From Amycolatopsis sp. CA-126428 (lineage in GTDB: Bacteria > Actinomycetota > Actinomycetes > Mycobacteriales > Pseudonocardiaceae), in contig NZ_PPHF01000162.1 in NCBI RefSeq assembly GCF_002904335.1, forward strand, positions 1 through 43,727: a DNA stretch of 43,727 nt, written 5' to 3'. Both the position numbers and the translations under genes were made by a program. A model generated the notes under the pieces. The model did no database searches. It saw only the letters and a program-made list of their open reading frames with translations, and had not been told where the DNA came from. This document shows, piece by piece, positions 1-7,752 of this stretch; the stretch's first letter is position 1, and each line of letters starts with the position of its first letter.

Positions 1-1
1 G

Positions 2-781
2 CCGATCCCGGTGGTGCTGCCGCACACGCCCGGCATCGACGTCGCCGGCACGGTCGACGCGCTGGGCGAGGGCGTGGATGGTCTCGCCGTCGGTGACGAG
101 GTCGTCGGCTTCCTGCCGATGGACCAGCCCGGCGCCGCCGCCGAGTACGTCCTCGCCCCCGCCGAGATCCTCGCCGCGGCGCCGAAGAGTGTCCCGCTGG
201 CCGAGGCTGCCGCGCTGCCGGTGGTCGGGTTGACCGCGTACCAGGCGCTGTTCGACCACGCGCACCTGACGGCCGGGCAACGCGTGCTGATCAACGGCGC
301 CGGAGGCGCGGTCGGCGGCTACGCCCTGCAGCTGGCCAAGAACGCCGGCGCCCACGTCATCGCCACCGCCGGCCCCCGCAGCGCCGACGCGGTCAAAACC
401 GCCGACGAAGTCATCGACCACACCACCACCGACGTCCCCACCGCGGTGACCGAGCCGGTCGAGGTCGTGCTCAACCTCGCCCCGGTCACCCCGGAACAGC
501 TGGCCGCACTGGTCACCCTGGTCCGGCCGGGCGGTGTCCTGGTCAACACGACCGTGTGGATGCCCGCCCCCAGCGACGAGGAACGCGGCGTGCGCGGCAT
601 CGACCTGTTCGTCCGCAGTGACGCCGATCAGCTGGCGGAGCTGGTCGCCCAGGTCGACCGCGGCGAACTACGCGTCGACGTCGCCGAGCAGGTACCGCTG
701 GCCGAACTGGCCGCCCTGCACGCCCGGGCCGCCGACGGCGCGGTGCACGGCAAGGTCGTCGTCCTCCCGCCCACCGCCTGA
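2..781 (+). CDS. Zinc-independent MDR oxidoreductase (quinone reductase-like), 5' truncated
   Basis: C-terminal 259 residues of a medium-chain dehydrogenase/reductase; the start lies left of the window because the frame is open from base 2. The GroES-like part shows PHTPGIDVAGTV and VGDEVVGF. The Rossmann part shows the NADPH-binding run INGAGGAVGGYALQLAK near residue 98 and ends in GKVVVLP, typical of the NADPH:quinone reductase/zeta-crystallin branch. No zinc-binding cysteines are visible. It probably reduces quinones or enones with NADPH in the cytoplasm. The hydrolase gene follows 31 bases after the stop on the same strand, so the two may be cotranscribed. The substrate cannot be told from sequence. 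Confidence 0.9.
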   Translation, partial: PIPVVLPHTPGIDVAGTVDALGEGVDGLAVGDEVVGFLPMDQPGAAAEYVLAPAEILAAAPKSVPLAEAAALPVVGLTAYQALFDHAHLTAGQRVLINGAGGAVGGYALQLAKNAGAHVIATAGPRSADAVKTADEVIDHTTTDVPTAVTEPVEVVLNLAPVTPEQLAALVTLVRPGGVLVNTTVWMPAPSDEERGVRGIDLFVRSDADQLAELVAQVDRGELRVDVAEQVPLAELAALHARAADGAVHGKVVVLPPTA

Positions 782-812
782 CTCCCCCACCCGATCCCGG
801 AAGGCAGCGACC

Positions 813-1763
813 ATGACACTCAGCCTGGACCCCGAAATCGCCGCGGCACTGGCCCCGATGGCCGGCGCGATGGCGGATGCCACACCGCCGGCCGTGGGCG
901 ACGTCGCCGCGCGCCGCGCCATGTGGGAGCCGATCATCGGCGCCGCGAGCACAGCCCAGCCGATCCCGGCCGACGTCGAGACGAGCGAGCACCACACGAC
1001 CGCCGGCGACGGCGCGCGGATCGCGATGCGCTGGTACACCAAGAAAGGCGCGACACCGGGCCCGGCCGTCGTGTTCTTCCACGGCGGCGGCTACATCTTC
1101 GGCCACATCGACCTGTTCGACGGACCCGTCGCCCGCTACGTCTCCGCCAGCGGCGTGCCCATGCTGTCGGTCGAATACCGCCGGGCCCCCGAGCACCCCT
1201 ACCCGACCCCGCTCGAAGACGGCTACGCCGCACTGCGCTGGCTGCACGAAAACGCCGCCGAACTGGGGGTCGACCCCGAGCGGATCGGCGTCATGGGCGA
1301 CAGCGCCGGAGGCGGCATGGCCGCGGCCGTGTCGATCCTCGCCCGGGAGCGCGGCGGCCCGAAGATCGCCCGCCAGATCCTGCTCATGCCGATGCTCGAC
1401 GACCGCACCACCACCCCCGACCCGCACATCGCGCCCTACGTGCTGTGGTCCTACGACGACAGCCTCACCGCGTGGCCGGCCCTGCTCGGCGACGCGGCCG
1501 GCGGCCCCGGCGTCCCCGCCACGGCGGCGCCGGCCCGGCTCGAAGACGCGACCGGCCTCCCGGCGGCCTACATCGAGGTCGGGCAGCTCGACGTCTTCCG
1601 CGACGAGGACATCGCCTACGCGACGAAGCTCAGCCGGGCCGGCGTGCCGGTGGAGCTCCACCTCCACCCCGGCGCACCCCACGAATTCGACTCCATCGCC
1701 TTCGACTCCGACGTCGCCCGGCGCGCCGTCGCCGACCGCGTCCGAGTACTCAAGTCGATCTGA
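813..1763 (+). CDS. Alpha/beta hydrolase fold-3 esterase (HSL family)
   Basis: A 316-residue cytoplasmic carboxylesterase of the hormone-sensitive-lipase family. The oxyanion motif HGGGY lies near residue 90. The nucleophile elbow GDSAGG lies near residue 164. The remaining triad members are the Asp in GQLDVFRDED near residue 254 and the His in PGAPHEFD near residue 286, in the order and spacing expected of the family. The ATG at 813 is preceded by GGAAGG; the longer upstream reading frame overlaps the preceding gene and is rejected. It sits 31 bases behind an oxidoreductase, suggesting a small catabolic or detoxification unit. The natural ester is unknown. Confidence 0.93.
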   Translation: MTLSLDPEIAAALAPMAGAMADATPPAVGDVAARRAMWEPIIGAASTAQPIPADVETSEHHTTAGDGARIAMRWYTKKGATPGPAVVFFHGGGYIFGHIDLFDGPVARYVSASGVPMLSVEYRRAPEHPYPTPLEDGYAALRWLHENAAELGVDPERIGVMGDSAGGGMAAAVSILARERGGPKIARQILLMPMLDDRTTTPDPHIAPYVLWSYDDSLTAWPALLGDAAGGPGVPATAAPARLEDATGLPAAYIEVGQLDVFRDEDIAYATKLSRAGVPVELHLHPGAPHEFDSIAFDSDVARRAVADRVRVLKSI

Positions 1764-1831
1764 CCGTTCAGCCGAGATTTCGACCAGGCAAGCCGCCGCG
1801 AGAGTGCGGTGACATTTCAGAGGGAGTGTTC

Positions 1832-2020
1832 ATGAGCGACGAGAAGATCATCGCGGTGCTGGGTTCGACGGGTGCGCGGCGAAGGCCCGCGCGTTGGCCG
1901 AGCGCGGCGCCGAGGTGGTGGAGGCATCCCTGGACGACGAGGAGTCGCTGCGCAGGGCGTTCGAGGCAGACCTTCCGGAGCCGGCTGCACGAGCACGTCG
2001 AAGCGGTCAAGCCCGCATGA
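1832..2020 (+). pseudogene. NmrA-like NAD(P)-binding gene, internally deleted remnant
   Basis: A good start (AGAGGGAG then ATG at 1832) opens MSDEKIIAVLGSTGA, the N-terminal dinucleotide-binding strand and loop of NmrA-type atypical SDR proteins. After GSTGA the frame breaks. From about 1875 another frame reads AKARALAERGAEVVEASLDD and continues EESLRRAFE, which in intact homologues follows roughly 30 residues further on. Everything after RRAFE, the bulk of a roughly 300-residue protein, is missing. An internal deletion with frameshift plus loss of the 3' part explains this. No functional product is expected. The 3' end given is where the original frame stops and is approximate. Confidence 0.75.
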
Positions 2021-2092
2021 CCGCGACGTCGCCATCACCCTGGGCTCTCCGGAAAGCTGCGCCCGGGCCCTACTGCGAAGAGCCGGCGGTGC

Positions 2093-3775
2093 TCAAGGCC
2101 GGTCGTCCGCATCGGGTTCGGTGAACACGTCCTGGTTTCGCCGCCGGCCCAGCATCGTCAACGCGATCAGGGCTGCCGCCGCGGCGGCGATGCCGCACAC
2201 CAGGTAGCCGATGGCGTAGGCGTGGGACAGTGCGTGGAACGCGACGTCTTTGAGGGGGTTGAACGGGATCGGTGTGCCGTCGGGTCCCGGTACCGTCGCC
2301 GGGACGCCGTTCTGCCCGAGCGGGCCGGACTTCACCGCGTGGACGGCGGCTTCCACCGTCGGGCGTTGTGCGGCCGGGACGTGCTGCGGTGCGGCGTAGA
2401 AACTGTCCAATGCGGACTTGAGGGAAGGCGACGAGGCGATTTCGGCGTTGATCGCGTTCGCGGCGTTCGTCAGCGCGATCGCGCCCACGATGGCGGGCCC
2501 GAGCGTCAGGCCGCCGTCGCGCAACATGCTCGTCGCCCCGCTGGCCATGCCGGCTTTGGACGTCGGGACGCTGTTCACCGCCACGACGGTGATCGAGGTG
2601 ACGGCCAGCTTGAACCCGGCGCCGACGACCAGCAGCGGAACCGCGACCGCCCCGATCGACAGGTTGGTGGCCGGAATGGCGGCGAGCACGAAGTCGCCGA
2701 CCCCGATCAGGGCCATCCCGGTGCCGAGCACGACGCCGGGGCTGAAACGCTCGACGACCCGGGTGCTGACCGGGAACAGCACCACGCCCATCACGTTCAG
2801 GCAGAAGAAGCCCAGGGACGTCGCGAGCGGGGTGTACTCCTGGATGGCCGACAGCCGGATGCTCGTCGCGTACGCGGTGCCCAAGTAGGCGAACATGCCG
2901 ACGACGGTCACCACCGCGGAGACCGCGAACATCCGGTTGCCGAACAGGTCCAAGCGGATCAGGGGCCGGTCCACCCGGCGCTCGATCGCCACGAACAGCA
3001 CCATGAACACGACGGCCACGACGAATCCGCCGATCACCGGAAGACTGCCCCAGCCGTCCTCGGCTCCCTGGATCACCGCGTACAGCAACGCGAACAGGGA
3101 AATCGCGATGGTGATCTGACCCGGCCAGTCCAGGGACCGGCCCACCGGCGCGGCGGAGTTCTGCGCGCCCACCAGGGTGATCACACAGCTGACCACCGCC
3201 AGGACCGCCATGGCGAGGAAGGCGTAGCGCCAACTCGCGTACTCACCACCCGAATGGGGAATGCGAGCCAGCAGGCCCGCCAGCACCGGGGAGAGGAAAC
3301 CCGCGCCGGTGAGGGCGGCGGCCCAGATCGAGATGGACTGCGCACGCTGCCGGACGCTCTGCGTACCCGCGGCGAGCATCGCTATCGACGTCGGGAAGAT
3401 CGCCGCGGCTCCGATGCCGGATATCACCTGACCGGTGATGAGCACGCCGGTGCCGCCGCTGGGGGTGAAGAAGCCGAGCAGGCCGCCGACGGCCATCAGC
3501 GCGGCGCCGGCGGCCAGCAGCCGCTTGCGGCCGAAGAGGTCGCCGACCACGCCGAAGGACAGCTCGAGCAGCGTCACCGGCACCAGGAAGGCGTCGGAAA
3601 TCCAGGTCAGCGTCGTCGACGTGGTGTGGAGGTCCTGGTTGATGAAGCCGTTGATGACGGCCGGGATGGACAGGCCGATCTGGGCGATCGCGACGGCGGC
3701 GGCCGCGGCCACCAAGGTGCCCCTGCGGAGCTCCACTGGTGCAGCCGAGTCGGCGGGGACCACGGTATCACTCAC
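2093..3775 (-). CDS. MFS drug efflux transporter, DHA2 (14-TM) family
   Basis: A 560-residue inner-membrane drug:proton antiporter. Hydrophobic segments run through the protein. The conserved loop 2-3 motif GDLFGRKR (motif A) lies near residue 80, and the TM5 region carries a motif-C-like ALTGAGFLSPVLAGLL. A long extracytoplasmic loop lies between the last two membrane segments, as usual in the DHA2 group. The GTG at 3775 (VSDTVVPADS) was chosen because the longer frame would run into the MarR gene upstream; no clear ribosome site precedes it. The MarR gene lies 68 bases upstream on the same strand, suggesting ligand-induced efflux. The substrate is unknown. Confidence 0.88.
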   Translation of the reverse strand: MSDTVVPADSAAPVELRRGTLVAAAAAVAIAQIGLSIPAVINGFINQDLHTTSTTLTWISDAFLVPVTLLELSFGVVGDLFGRKRLLAAGAALMAVGGLLGFFTPSGGTGVLITGQVISGIGAAAIFPTSIAMLAAGTQSVRQRAQSISIWAAALTGAGFLSPVLAGLLARIPHSGGEYASWRYAFLAMAVLAVVSCVITLVGAQNSAAPVGRSLDWPGQITIAISLFALLYAVIQGAEDGWGSLPVIGGFVVAVVFMVLFVAIERRVDRPLIRLDLFGNRMFAVSAVVTVVGMFAYLGTAYATSIRLSAIQEYTPLATSLGFFCLNVMGVVLFPVSTRVVERFSPGVVLGTGMALIGVGDFVLAAIPATNLSIGAVAVPLLVVGAGFKLAVTSITVVAVNSVPTSKAGMASGATSMLRDGGLTLGPAIVGAIALTNAANAINAEIASSPSLKSALDSFYAAPQHVPAAQRPTVEAAVHAVKSGPLGQNGVPATVPGPDGTPIPFNPLKDVAFHALSHAYAIGYLVCGIAAAAAALIALTMLGRRRNQDVFTEPDADDRP

Positions 3776-3843
3776 GATTGTGAAGCAAACCACACCGAAA
3801 ACCAGATGTACAGGTTTCCTGACTATCGCCCGGAGGTGGGCTC

Positions 3844-4365
3844 CTACCGGGGTTTTCCATCCGCCGAGCGGGGTGGTGGGGCACTTTCGGCCGGGCGCTC
3901 GAGCAACGCGCGCCGGCACAGTTCCAGCGAGTGCTGCAGTTCGCCGGCCTGGCCGTCGGACAGCAGCGAGAGCATGTGGTCCTGCAGCGCGGCCACCTGC
4001 GGCCGGAGCCCGTCGAGCAGCCGTTGCCCGGCGGGCGTCAGGGCGATGACGAGGCGGCGGCGGTCGGCGGGGTCGCGATGGCGTTCGATCAGTCCCCGGT
4101 TCAGCAGCGTGGTCACCATGTCGGCCATGCTCTGGTCGGTGACGAACGAGTGCCGGGCCAGGCGCGCGGCGGTGAGGTCGGGGTGGCGTTCGAGGACGGT
4201 CAGGGCGGTGTACTGCAGCGTGGTGATGTCCGCCGGACGGACGAGAGCGTCGAGTCCGGCGCGCACGGACAGCTCGACCTGCTTCACCAGGTACAGCAAA
4301 GTCGGCGGCGGCGTCGCCGGATCGCCTGAACCGGCCCCTTGCGCCTCGGTGTCACCAGTCTTCAT
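3844..4365 (-). CDS. MarR family transcriptional regulator
   Basis: A 173-residue winged-helix repressor. The wHTH core reads LQYTALTVLERHPDLTAARLARHSFVTDQSMADMV in two parts, followed by the wing DPADRRRLVIALTPAG with the family's DxRR signature, then a dimerisation helix. The ATG at 4365 has GGGAGG about 12 bases upstream. The frame stays open for 72 more codons, which encode the N-terminus of an unrelated SRPBCC protein, so a 245-residue fusion starting at GTG 4581 is possible but less likely. It probably represses the DHA2 transporter directly downstream. The short inverted repeat CAGGAAACCTG near 3810-3820, between the two genes, is a weak operator candidate. Confidence 0.85.
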   Translation of the reverse strand: MKTGDTEAQGAGSGDPATPPPTLLYLVKQVELSVRAGLDALVRPADITTLQYTALTVLERHPDLTAARLARHSFVTDQSMADMVTTLLNRGLIERHRDPADRRRLVIALTPAGQRLLDGLRPQVAALQDHMLSLLSDGQAGELQHSLELCRRALLERPAESAPPPRSADGKPR

Positions 4366-4581
4366 GGTCAGCCAGGACCTCCCTGGACAACCATAGGTGT
4401 AGGCCAGCCGCCGCCCGGGGAACCGCGCGACGAACGCGAGCCGGGAGCCCACGCCCAGCGGCGGCGGCGTCTCCCAGTCCACGGATTCGATGTTGGCGTA
4501 CCACTCCGGCGCGTGGGAGGGATCGATCGCGTACTTGGCGACCACCTCACGCGAAAGGTCGATCACGACCTCGGTCCGCAC
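4366..4581 (-). pseudogene. SRPBCC family protein, N-terminal fragment fused in frame to marR
   Basis: Codons 1-63 from GTG 4581 (MRTEVVIDLS, SHAPEWYANIESVDWETPPP, GVGSRLAFVARF) are the first third of a START/SRPBCC lipid-binding-fold protein of roughly 150 residues. The similarity stops abruptly after RRLAYTY. Nine unrelated codons then lead straight into the MarR start in the same frame. The rest of the SRPBCC gene is absent, which looks like a deletion junction near 4390. The start sits only 4 bases from the base of a strong hairpin and has no ribosome site. It is probably a dead remnant; the alternative is a functional fusion. Confidence 0.7.
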
Positions 4582-4585
4582 ATCA

Positions 4586-4634
4586 GAACTGTCCTGGGAG
4601 GGCCGAGATGCTCTCGGCCCTCCCAGGACAGTTC
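4586..4634 (-). terminator. Perfect 23-bp hairpin terminator
   Basis: Arms 4586-4608 and 4612-4634 are exact reverse complements (starting GAACTGTCCTGGGAG), separated by the 3-base loop TGC. It lies 10 bases past the stop of the minus-strand CU044_5270 gene. No T-run follows, as is common for actinobacterial terminators. Confidence 0.85.
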
Positions 4635-4644
4635 GGTAGGAGGA

Positions 4645-5691
4645 TCAGATCTTGCCCGCGGCCACGTCGGCGAGGGTCACGCGGGAGGACTGGTAATTCA
4701 CCACCCAGTGCTTGGACGGTTCCGCCGAGGTGATCTCCTCGCGGATCGGCAGGCCGTTGTCGGCGTTGATGATGAGGACGTCCGTGCTGCCGTCCAGGAT
4801 GGCGGGGGGCGTGGTGAGGGTCAGTGCGGCCTGGCCGTCGACGCTGGTCTTGCCGACGATCATGTCCGGGATGGTCGCGTACAGCTTCAGCGCGCCCGCG
4901 CGGACCTCCGCGTCGGCGGCGTTGGTGAACAGCGCGTGTTCGGCGTTGCTCCACAGGTGGTTGTTGATGAGGTTTTCCAGGTCCTTGCCCGTCGGACGCG
5001 GTTTGGGGGCGGGCACCGGCTTGCCGATCTTGCGAAACATCTCCGCGGTTTCCGCTTGGGCGTCCGCCCAGGCCTTGTCCGCCTCGGCGGGGCTCAGGCC
5101 GATGCCCAGGGCATTGCCGCCCGCGGTGATCATCGCGATCCTGGCCTTGTCGACGTCGCCGTTCGCGGCGAGGCGGGCCGCCGCCATCACCTTCCCGTCG
5201 TACGGCGTGGCAGGCTGGGCGTCGCCCTTGGCGACCGCGTCCACCAGGGTCTTCACCGAGTCGCCCGTGAACTGCTCGCCCTTGTCGGTGTAGACGGTGT
5301 AGTTGAGGTCCGGCTTGTTGTTCCGCCCGAACTTCGTGTTGACGATCAGCGACGCGTCTCCGGGCTGGGTGCCGGCCGCCTTGACCGCGGAGGCCAGCTT
5401 CACCAGCGGTGCCTCGACCGCCTGCGGTACCTCGGCCGCCCGCGGGGCCGCGTCGGACGGGCCGGCCGGGACGCTGCCGCCGGACGTCGCCATCACCACA
5501 GCCGCCGCGACGGCGGCCGCGCCCACGGCGGCGACGCCGACCTTGGGCCAGGAGAGCCGGCGCTTCGGTCGCACGACCGTGGCCGCCGGTTCCGCCATCG
5601 CCGTCTGCAGTGCCGTGCGGGCACGGTCATAGGCCTCGGGACTCGGGGACGGCACGTCACGCAGATTCTTCATGAGATCCATTTCATCCAT
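4645..5691 (-). CDS. CU044_5270 family membrane protein (ECF sigma partner)
   Basis: A 348-residue protein with a short cytoplasmic N-terminus (MDEMDLMKNLRDVPSPSPEAYDRAR), one membrane segment at about residues 54-72 (VGVAAVGAAAVAAAVVMAT) and a long outer domain. This is the layout of the CU044_5270 family that accompanies ECF sigma factors in actinobacteria. Start ATG 5691 is 10 bases after the sigma stop, so the two genes form one unit. It may act as an anti-sigma or sensor protein, holding the sigma factor through its short N-terminus; this role is inferred from position and topology, with no zinc-binding anti-sigma motif visible. A strong hairpin ends the operon. Confidence 0.8.
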   Translation of the reverse strand: MDEMDLMKNLRDVPSPSPEAYDRARTALQTAMAEPAATVVRPKRRLSWPKVGVAAVGAAAVAAAVVMATSGGSVPAGPSDAAPRAAEVPQAVEAPLVKLASAVKAAGTQPGDASLIVNTKFGRNNKPDLNYTVYTDKGEQFTGDSVKTLVDAVAKGDAQPATPYDGKVMAAARLAANGDVDKARIAMITAGGNALGIGLSPAEADKAWADAQAETAEMFRKIGKPVPAPKPRPTGKDLENLINNHLWSNAEHALFTNAADAEVRAGALKLYATIPDMIVGKTSVDGQAALTLTTPPAILDGSTDVLIINADNGLPIREEITSAEPSKHWVVNYQSSRVTLADVAAGKI

Positions 5692-5701
5692 GGGGTGTCT
5701 T

Positions 5702-6256
5702 TCAGGTTGTCGGGACTCGCAGCAGCGCGACCACTTCGGGGGCTTCACGCAATGCCTTGCGCGCCTGGTGCAGCAGGCGGCGGGCCGTGCCGGCCGGGAT
5801 GTCGAGCACCCGCCCGGCCTCGGCGACGGTCAGGTCCTCCCAGGCGACCAGGCCCAGCACTTCCCGCTCTTCCGGTTTGAGCCGAGCCAGTGCCCGGCCC
5901 AGCAGTGCCTGCGTGTCCACGCGGGCATCCACCGCCGGCCAGGGATCCCAGTCGTTCGCCACGCCGGTCAGGTCCGACGCCGGCTCCTCGGCCGGCTCGG
6001 ACCGCCAGTGCCGGCGCAGCCTGTTCAGCGCGACGCCGTACAACCAAGGCCTGGCTTCGGGATACGAACGGTCGTAGTTCGCACGGGACTCGTAAGCCGC
6101 CACCCACACATCGCCGAGCACGTCCTCGGCGGCCTGCCGCCCCACTCTGCGCGCCAGGTAGTTCCCGAGCGCGGTCTCGTGCCGGCTGATCACTTCCACG
6201 AAGGCATCGGTGTCCCCGCGCAGCGACCTACCGATCAGTTCCGCGTCTGACGACAT
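5702..6256 (-). CDS. ECF-type RNA polymerase sigma factor
   Basis: A 184-residue sigma-70 family protein with only regions 2 and 4. Region 2 contains AEDVLGDVWVAAYESRANYD and PWLYGVALNRLRRHWR near residues 45-85. Region 4 contains LARLKPEEREVLGLVAWEDL with the HTH VAEAGRVLDIPAGTARRLLH near residues 140-165. ATG 6256 was chosen because GAGGAG sits 4 bases upstream; the frame extends further but without a ribosome site. It heads a two-gene operon with the CU044_5270 membrane protein. The upstream region carries a TGAACG stretch that may be an autoregulated ECF promoter, but I cannot align a convincing -10. Confidence 0.92.
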   Translation of the reverse strand: MSSDAELIGRSLRGDTDAFVEVISRHETALGNYLARRVGRQAAEDVLGDVWVAAYESRANYDRSYPEARPWLYGVALNRLRRHWRSEPAEEPASDLTGVANDWDPWPAVDARVDTQALLGRALARLKPEEREVLGLVAWEDLTVAEAGRVLDIPAGTARRLLHQARKALREAPEVVALLRVPTT

Positions 6257-6372
6257 GAAGCTCCTCGGGTTTCGCTTCGCCCTGACACCCCGTCTTTGCC
6301 AACGCGCGCGCAAAGCGTTCAGGCTCCGTCGCCCCATGCCGAACATCGCTGGTCAGGCGACAGCCGGACGGT

Positions 6373-7005
6373 TCAGGCCGGCGGTCCGGCGTGGCCCTGG
6401 ATGTGGGCGAGCACGGTGTCCAAGGCGGCTTCGAGGGCGTCGGTGGTGTGCTGGGCCTGCGCGAGGACGAGGCCACCCTGAACCGCGGCCAACAGCGCGA
6501 GGGACAGCGCCGTGGCATCGGCCTCCGGTGAGAGGACGCCGCCGTCGATCATGGCGGCCAGACCGCCGCGGATGGCTTCGGACCACGCCGTGAAGCTGCC
6601 GGCCAAGGCGTCGCGTGCCCACGGGTGATCGTCGGACAGCTCGCTGGACAGGCTGCCCAGCGGGCAGCCGCCGGTCCCGTGCTGCCGGCGAGCGGCGTCG
6701 ACGACCACGTCGCGCCACGACCGCAGTGCCCCGATGCTGTCGAGCTGGGCCAGCAGCGGTGCCTGGTGGGACAGGATCGCCTCGGACTGGAACGCGATGA
6801 CCGCGCGCGTGAGGTCGTCCTTGTCGGCGAAGTAGTGGTAGATCTGCGACGAGCTGACGCCGGCGGCATCGCGCACCGCCGGGGTACTGGTACCCGCCAC
6901 GCCGTGGCGGTACATCAGGTCGGCCGCGGCGGCGACGATCCGCTCGCGCGTCGCGCGCCCCTTCGCTGTGCTGGGCGCCTCCTGCGGCACCACCCGAGCC
7001 GGCAT
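6373..7005 (-). CDS. TetR/AcrR family transcriptional regulator
   Basis: A 210-residue TetR repressor. The N-terminal HTH is plain at residues 18-62: RATRERIVAAAADLMYRHG, then TSTPAVRDAAGVSSSQIYHY, then FADKDDLTRAVI. The C-terminal ligand domain contains GCPLGSLSSEL, common in one TetR subgroup. ATG 7005 has GGAGGG 3 bases upstream. Two matching palindromes in the 5' region overlap a divergent promoter, so it represses itself and the divergent NmrA-type gene, which an IS110 fragment now interrupts. The inducer is unknown. Confidence 0.92.
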   Translation of the reverse strand: MPARVVPQEAPSTAKGRATRERIVAAAADLMYRHGVAGTSTPAVRDAAGVSSSQIYHYFADKDDLTRAVIAFQSEAILSHQAPLLAQLDSIGALRSWRDVVVDAARRQHGTGGCPLGSLSSELSDDHPWARDALAGSFTAWSEAIRGGLAAMIDGGVLSPEADATALSLALLAAVQGGLVLAQAQHTTDALEAALDTVLAHIQGHAGPPA

Positions 7006-7019
7006 CCACCCTCCAGAAC

Positions 7020-7069
7020 TGGATTTGACGATCCAATCGTAGCGTGGCTAGATTGGATAGTACGATCCA
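7020..7069 (+). promoter_or_regulatory. Two TetR operators over a divergent promoter
   Basis: Two 16-bp sites, TGGATTTGACGATCCA at 7020-7035 and TGGATAGTACGATCCA at 7054-7069, share 13 of 16 bases and have inverted TGGAT/ATCCA ends. They cover the -35 (TTGACG, 7025-7030) and -10 (TAGATT, 7049-7054) of a plus-strand promoter with an 18-base spacer, aimed at the interrupted NmrA gene. Binding by the adjacent TetR protein is inferred. Confidence 0.75.
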
Positions 7070-7097
7070 TTTTGCGGAGCCACCCTCCGAAGGAGAG

Positions 7098-7414
7098 CAC
7101 GATGATCGTGTCAAGCGACAGCAGCGGCCGTGATCGGTGGTGAGGGATGGAACTGGCGATGGTCGCGCAGCAGGGCCCAGATGACGTCGACCAGGCGGCG
7201 GGCCAGAGCGATCAGTGCTTGGGTGTGTCGTTTTCCTTCGCTGCGTTTGCGCAGGTAGAAGGTTCGGGATGGGCTGTCGGGGCGTTTGATGGCCGACAGG
7301 GCGGCCAGATAGAAGACCCGGCGCAGGCCGCGGTGGTAGCGCCACACCCCATCGCCCTGGGCATCCAGAACATCCCGTCCTGAACACCAACAATCTTATG
7401 GGAACACGATGATC
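7098..7414. repeat. 10-bp direct repeat flanking the IS110 remnant
   Basis: CACGATGATC occurs at 7098-7107 and again at 7405-7414. The first copy, with AGGAG upstream, is the original start of the NmrA-type gene; the second begins the surviving coding frame. The transposase fragment lies exactly between them. The pair looks like a target duplication or an insertion/repair scar. Confidence 0.7.
7108..7397 (-). mobile_element. IS110 family transposase remnant (C-terminal part)
   Basis: The minus strand reads WRYHRGLRRVFYLAALSAIK, then RTFYLRKRSEGKRHTQALIA and LARRLVDVIWALLRD. This is the C-terminal part of IS110-type (DEDD/Transposase_20) transposases. Only about 80 residues remain, so the catalytic DEDD N-terminal domain and most of the element are missing. 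The fragment starts 1-3 bases after the first CACGATGATC copy and ends 7-8 bases before the second. It separates the TetR-controlled promoter and ribosome site from the gene body on the right. It cannot transpose by itself. Confidence 0.8.
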
Positions 7415-7662
7415 CTGGTCACCGGCGCGACCGGCACGGTCGGCTCCGAAGCCGTGCGGCTGCTCATCCCGCGCGGGCGTTGGTGCGCGACCCGTCCCGC
7501 GTGGCGCACCCCGAGGCCGTGGCGACCTCGAACGCCCAGGCGTTCGGGCTGATCGCCGAAGGCGACGCGGCCTGGCTGACCGACGAAGTGGCGACCCTCA
7601 CCGGCGCCGCGCCGCGCAGTCTTCAGGCGTTCATCGCCGAGCACGCCGCGGCCTTCGCTTGA
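7409..7662 (+). pseudogene. NmrA-like NAD(P)-binding gene, IS-disrupted and internally deleted
   Basis: ATG 7409 opens MILVTGATGTVGSEAVRLLI, the GxxGxxG dinucleotide-binding start of an NmrA-type SDR. The frame is lost near 7470-7480, where the neighbouring frame continues ALVRDPSRVAHP (the usual second strand). It then jumps to a C-terminal tail LTGAAPRSLQAFIAEHAAAF, so the middle of the protein (about 200 residues) is missing. The original start with its ribosome site is the copy at 7102, left of the IS110 remnant. The divergent TetR gene and its operators are the rest of what was a TetR/NmrA regulatory pair. No active enzyme is expected. Confidence 0.8.
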
Positions 7663-7707
7663 GCCGCTCCGCGGCCGGCCAGTTCGGCGCCGGCGGGGAA
7701 AGAGGGC

Positions 7708-7742
7708 GCCCCGGCCCCGCCGGATCGTGGCGGGGCCGGGGC
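7708..7742 (-). terminator. Hairpin terminator of the oxidoreductase operon
   Basis: Arms 7708-7721 (GCCCCGGCCCCGCC) and 7729-7742 pair perfectly over 14 bp with a 7-base loop. The hairpin begins 10 bases past the minus-strand stop at 7753. Confidence 0.8.
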
Positions 7743-7752
7743 ATCGGGTGGG

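Noticed and set aside
2222..4396. A 724-codon plus-strand frame opposite the MFS/MarR genes
   Set aside because: Its product is Arg/His/Asp-rich without structure; the opposite strand encodes a textbook DHA2 transporter and MarR regulator.
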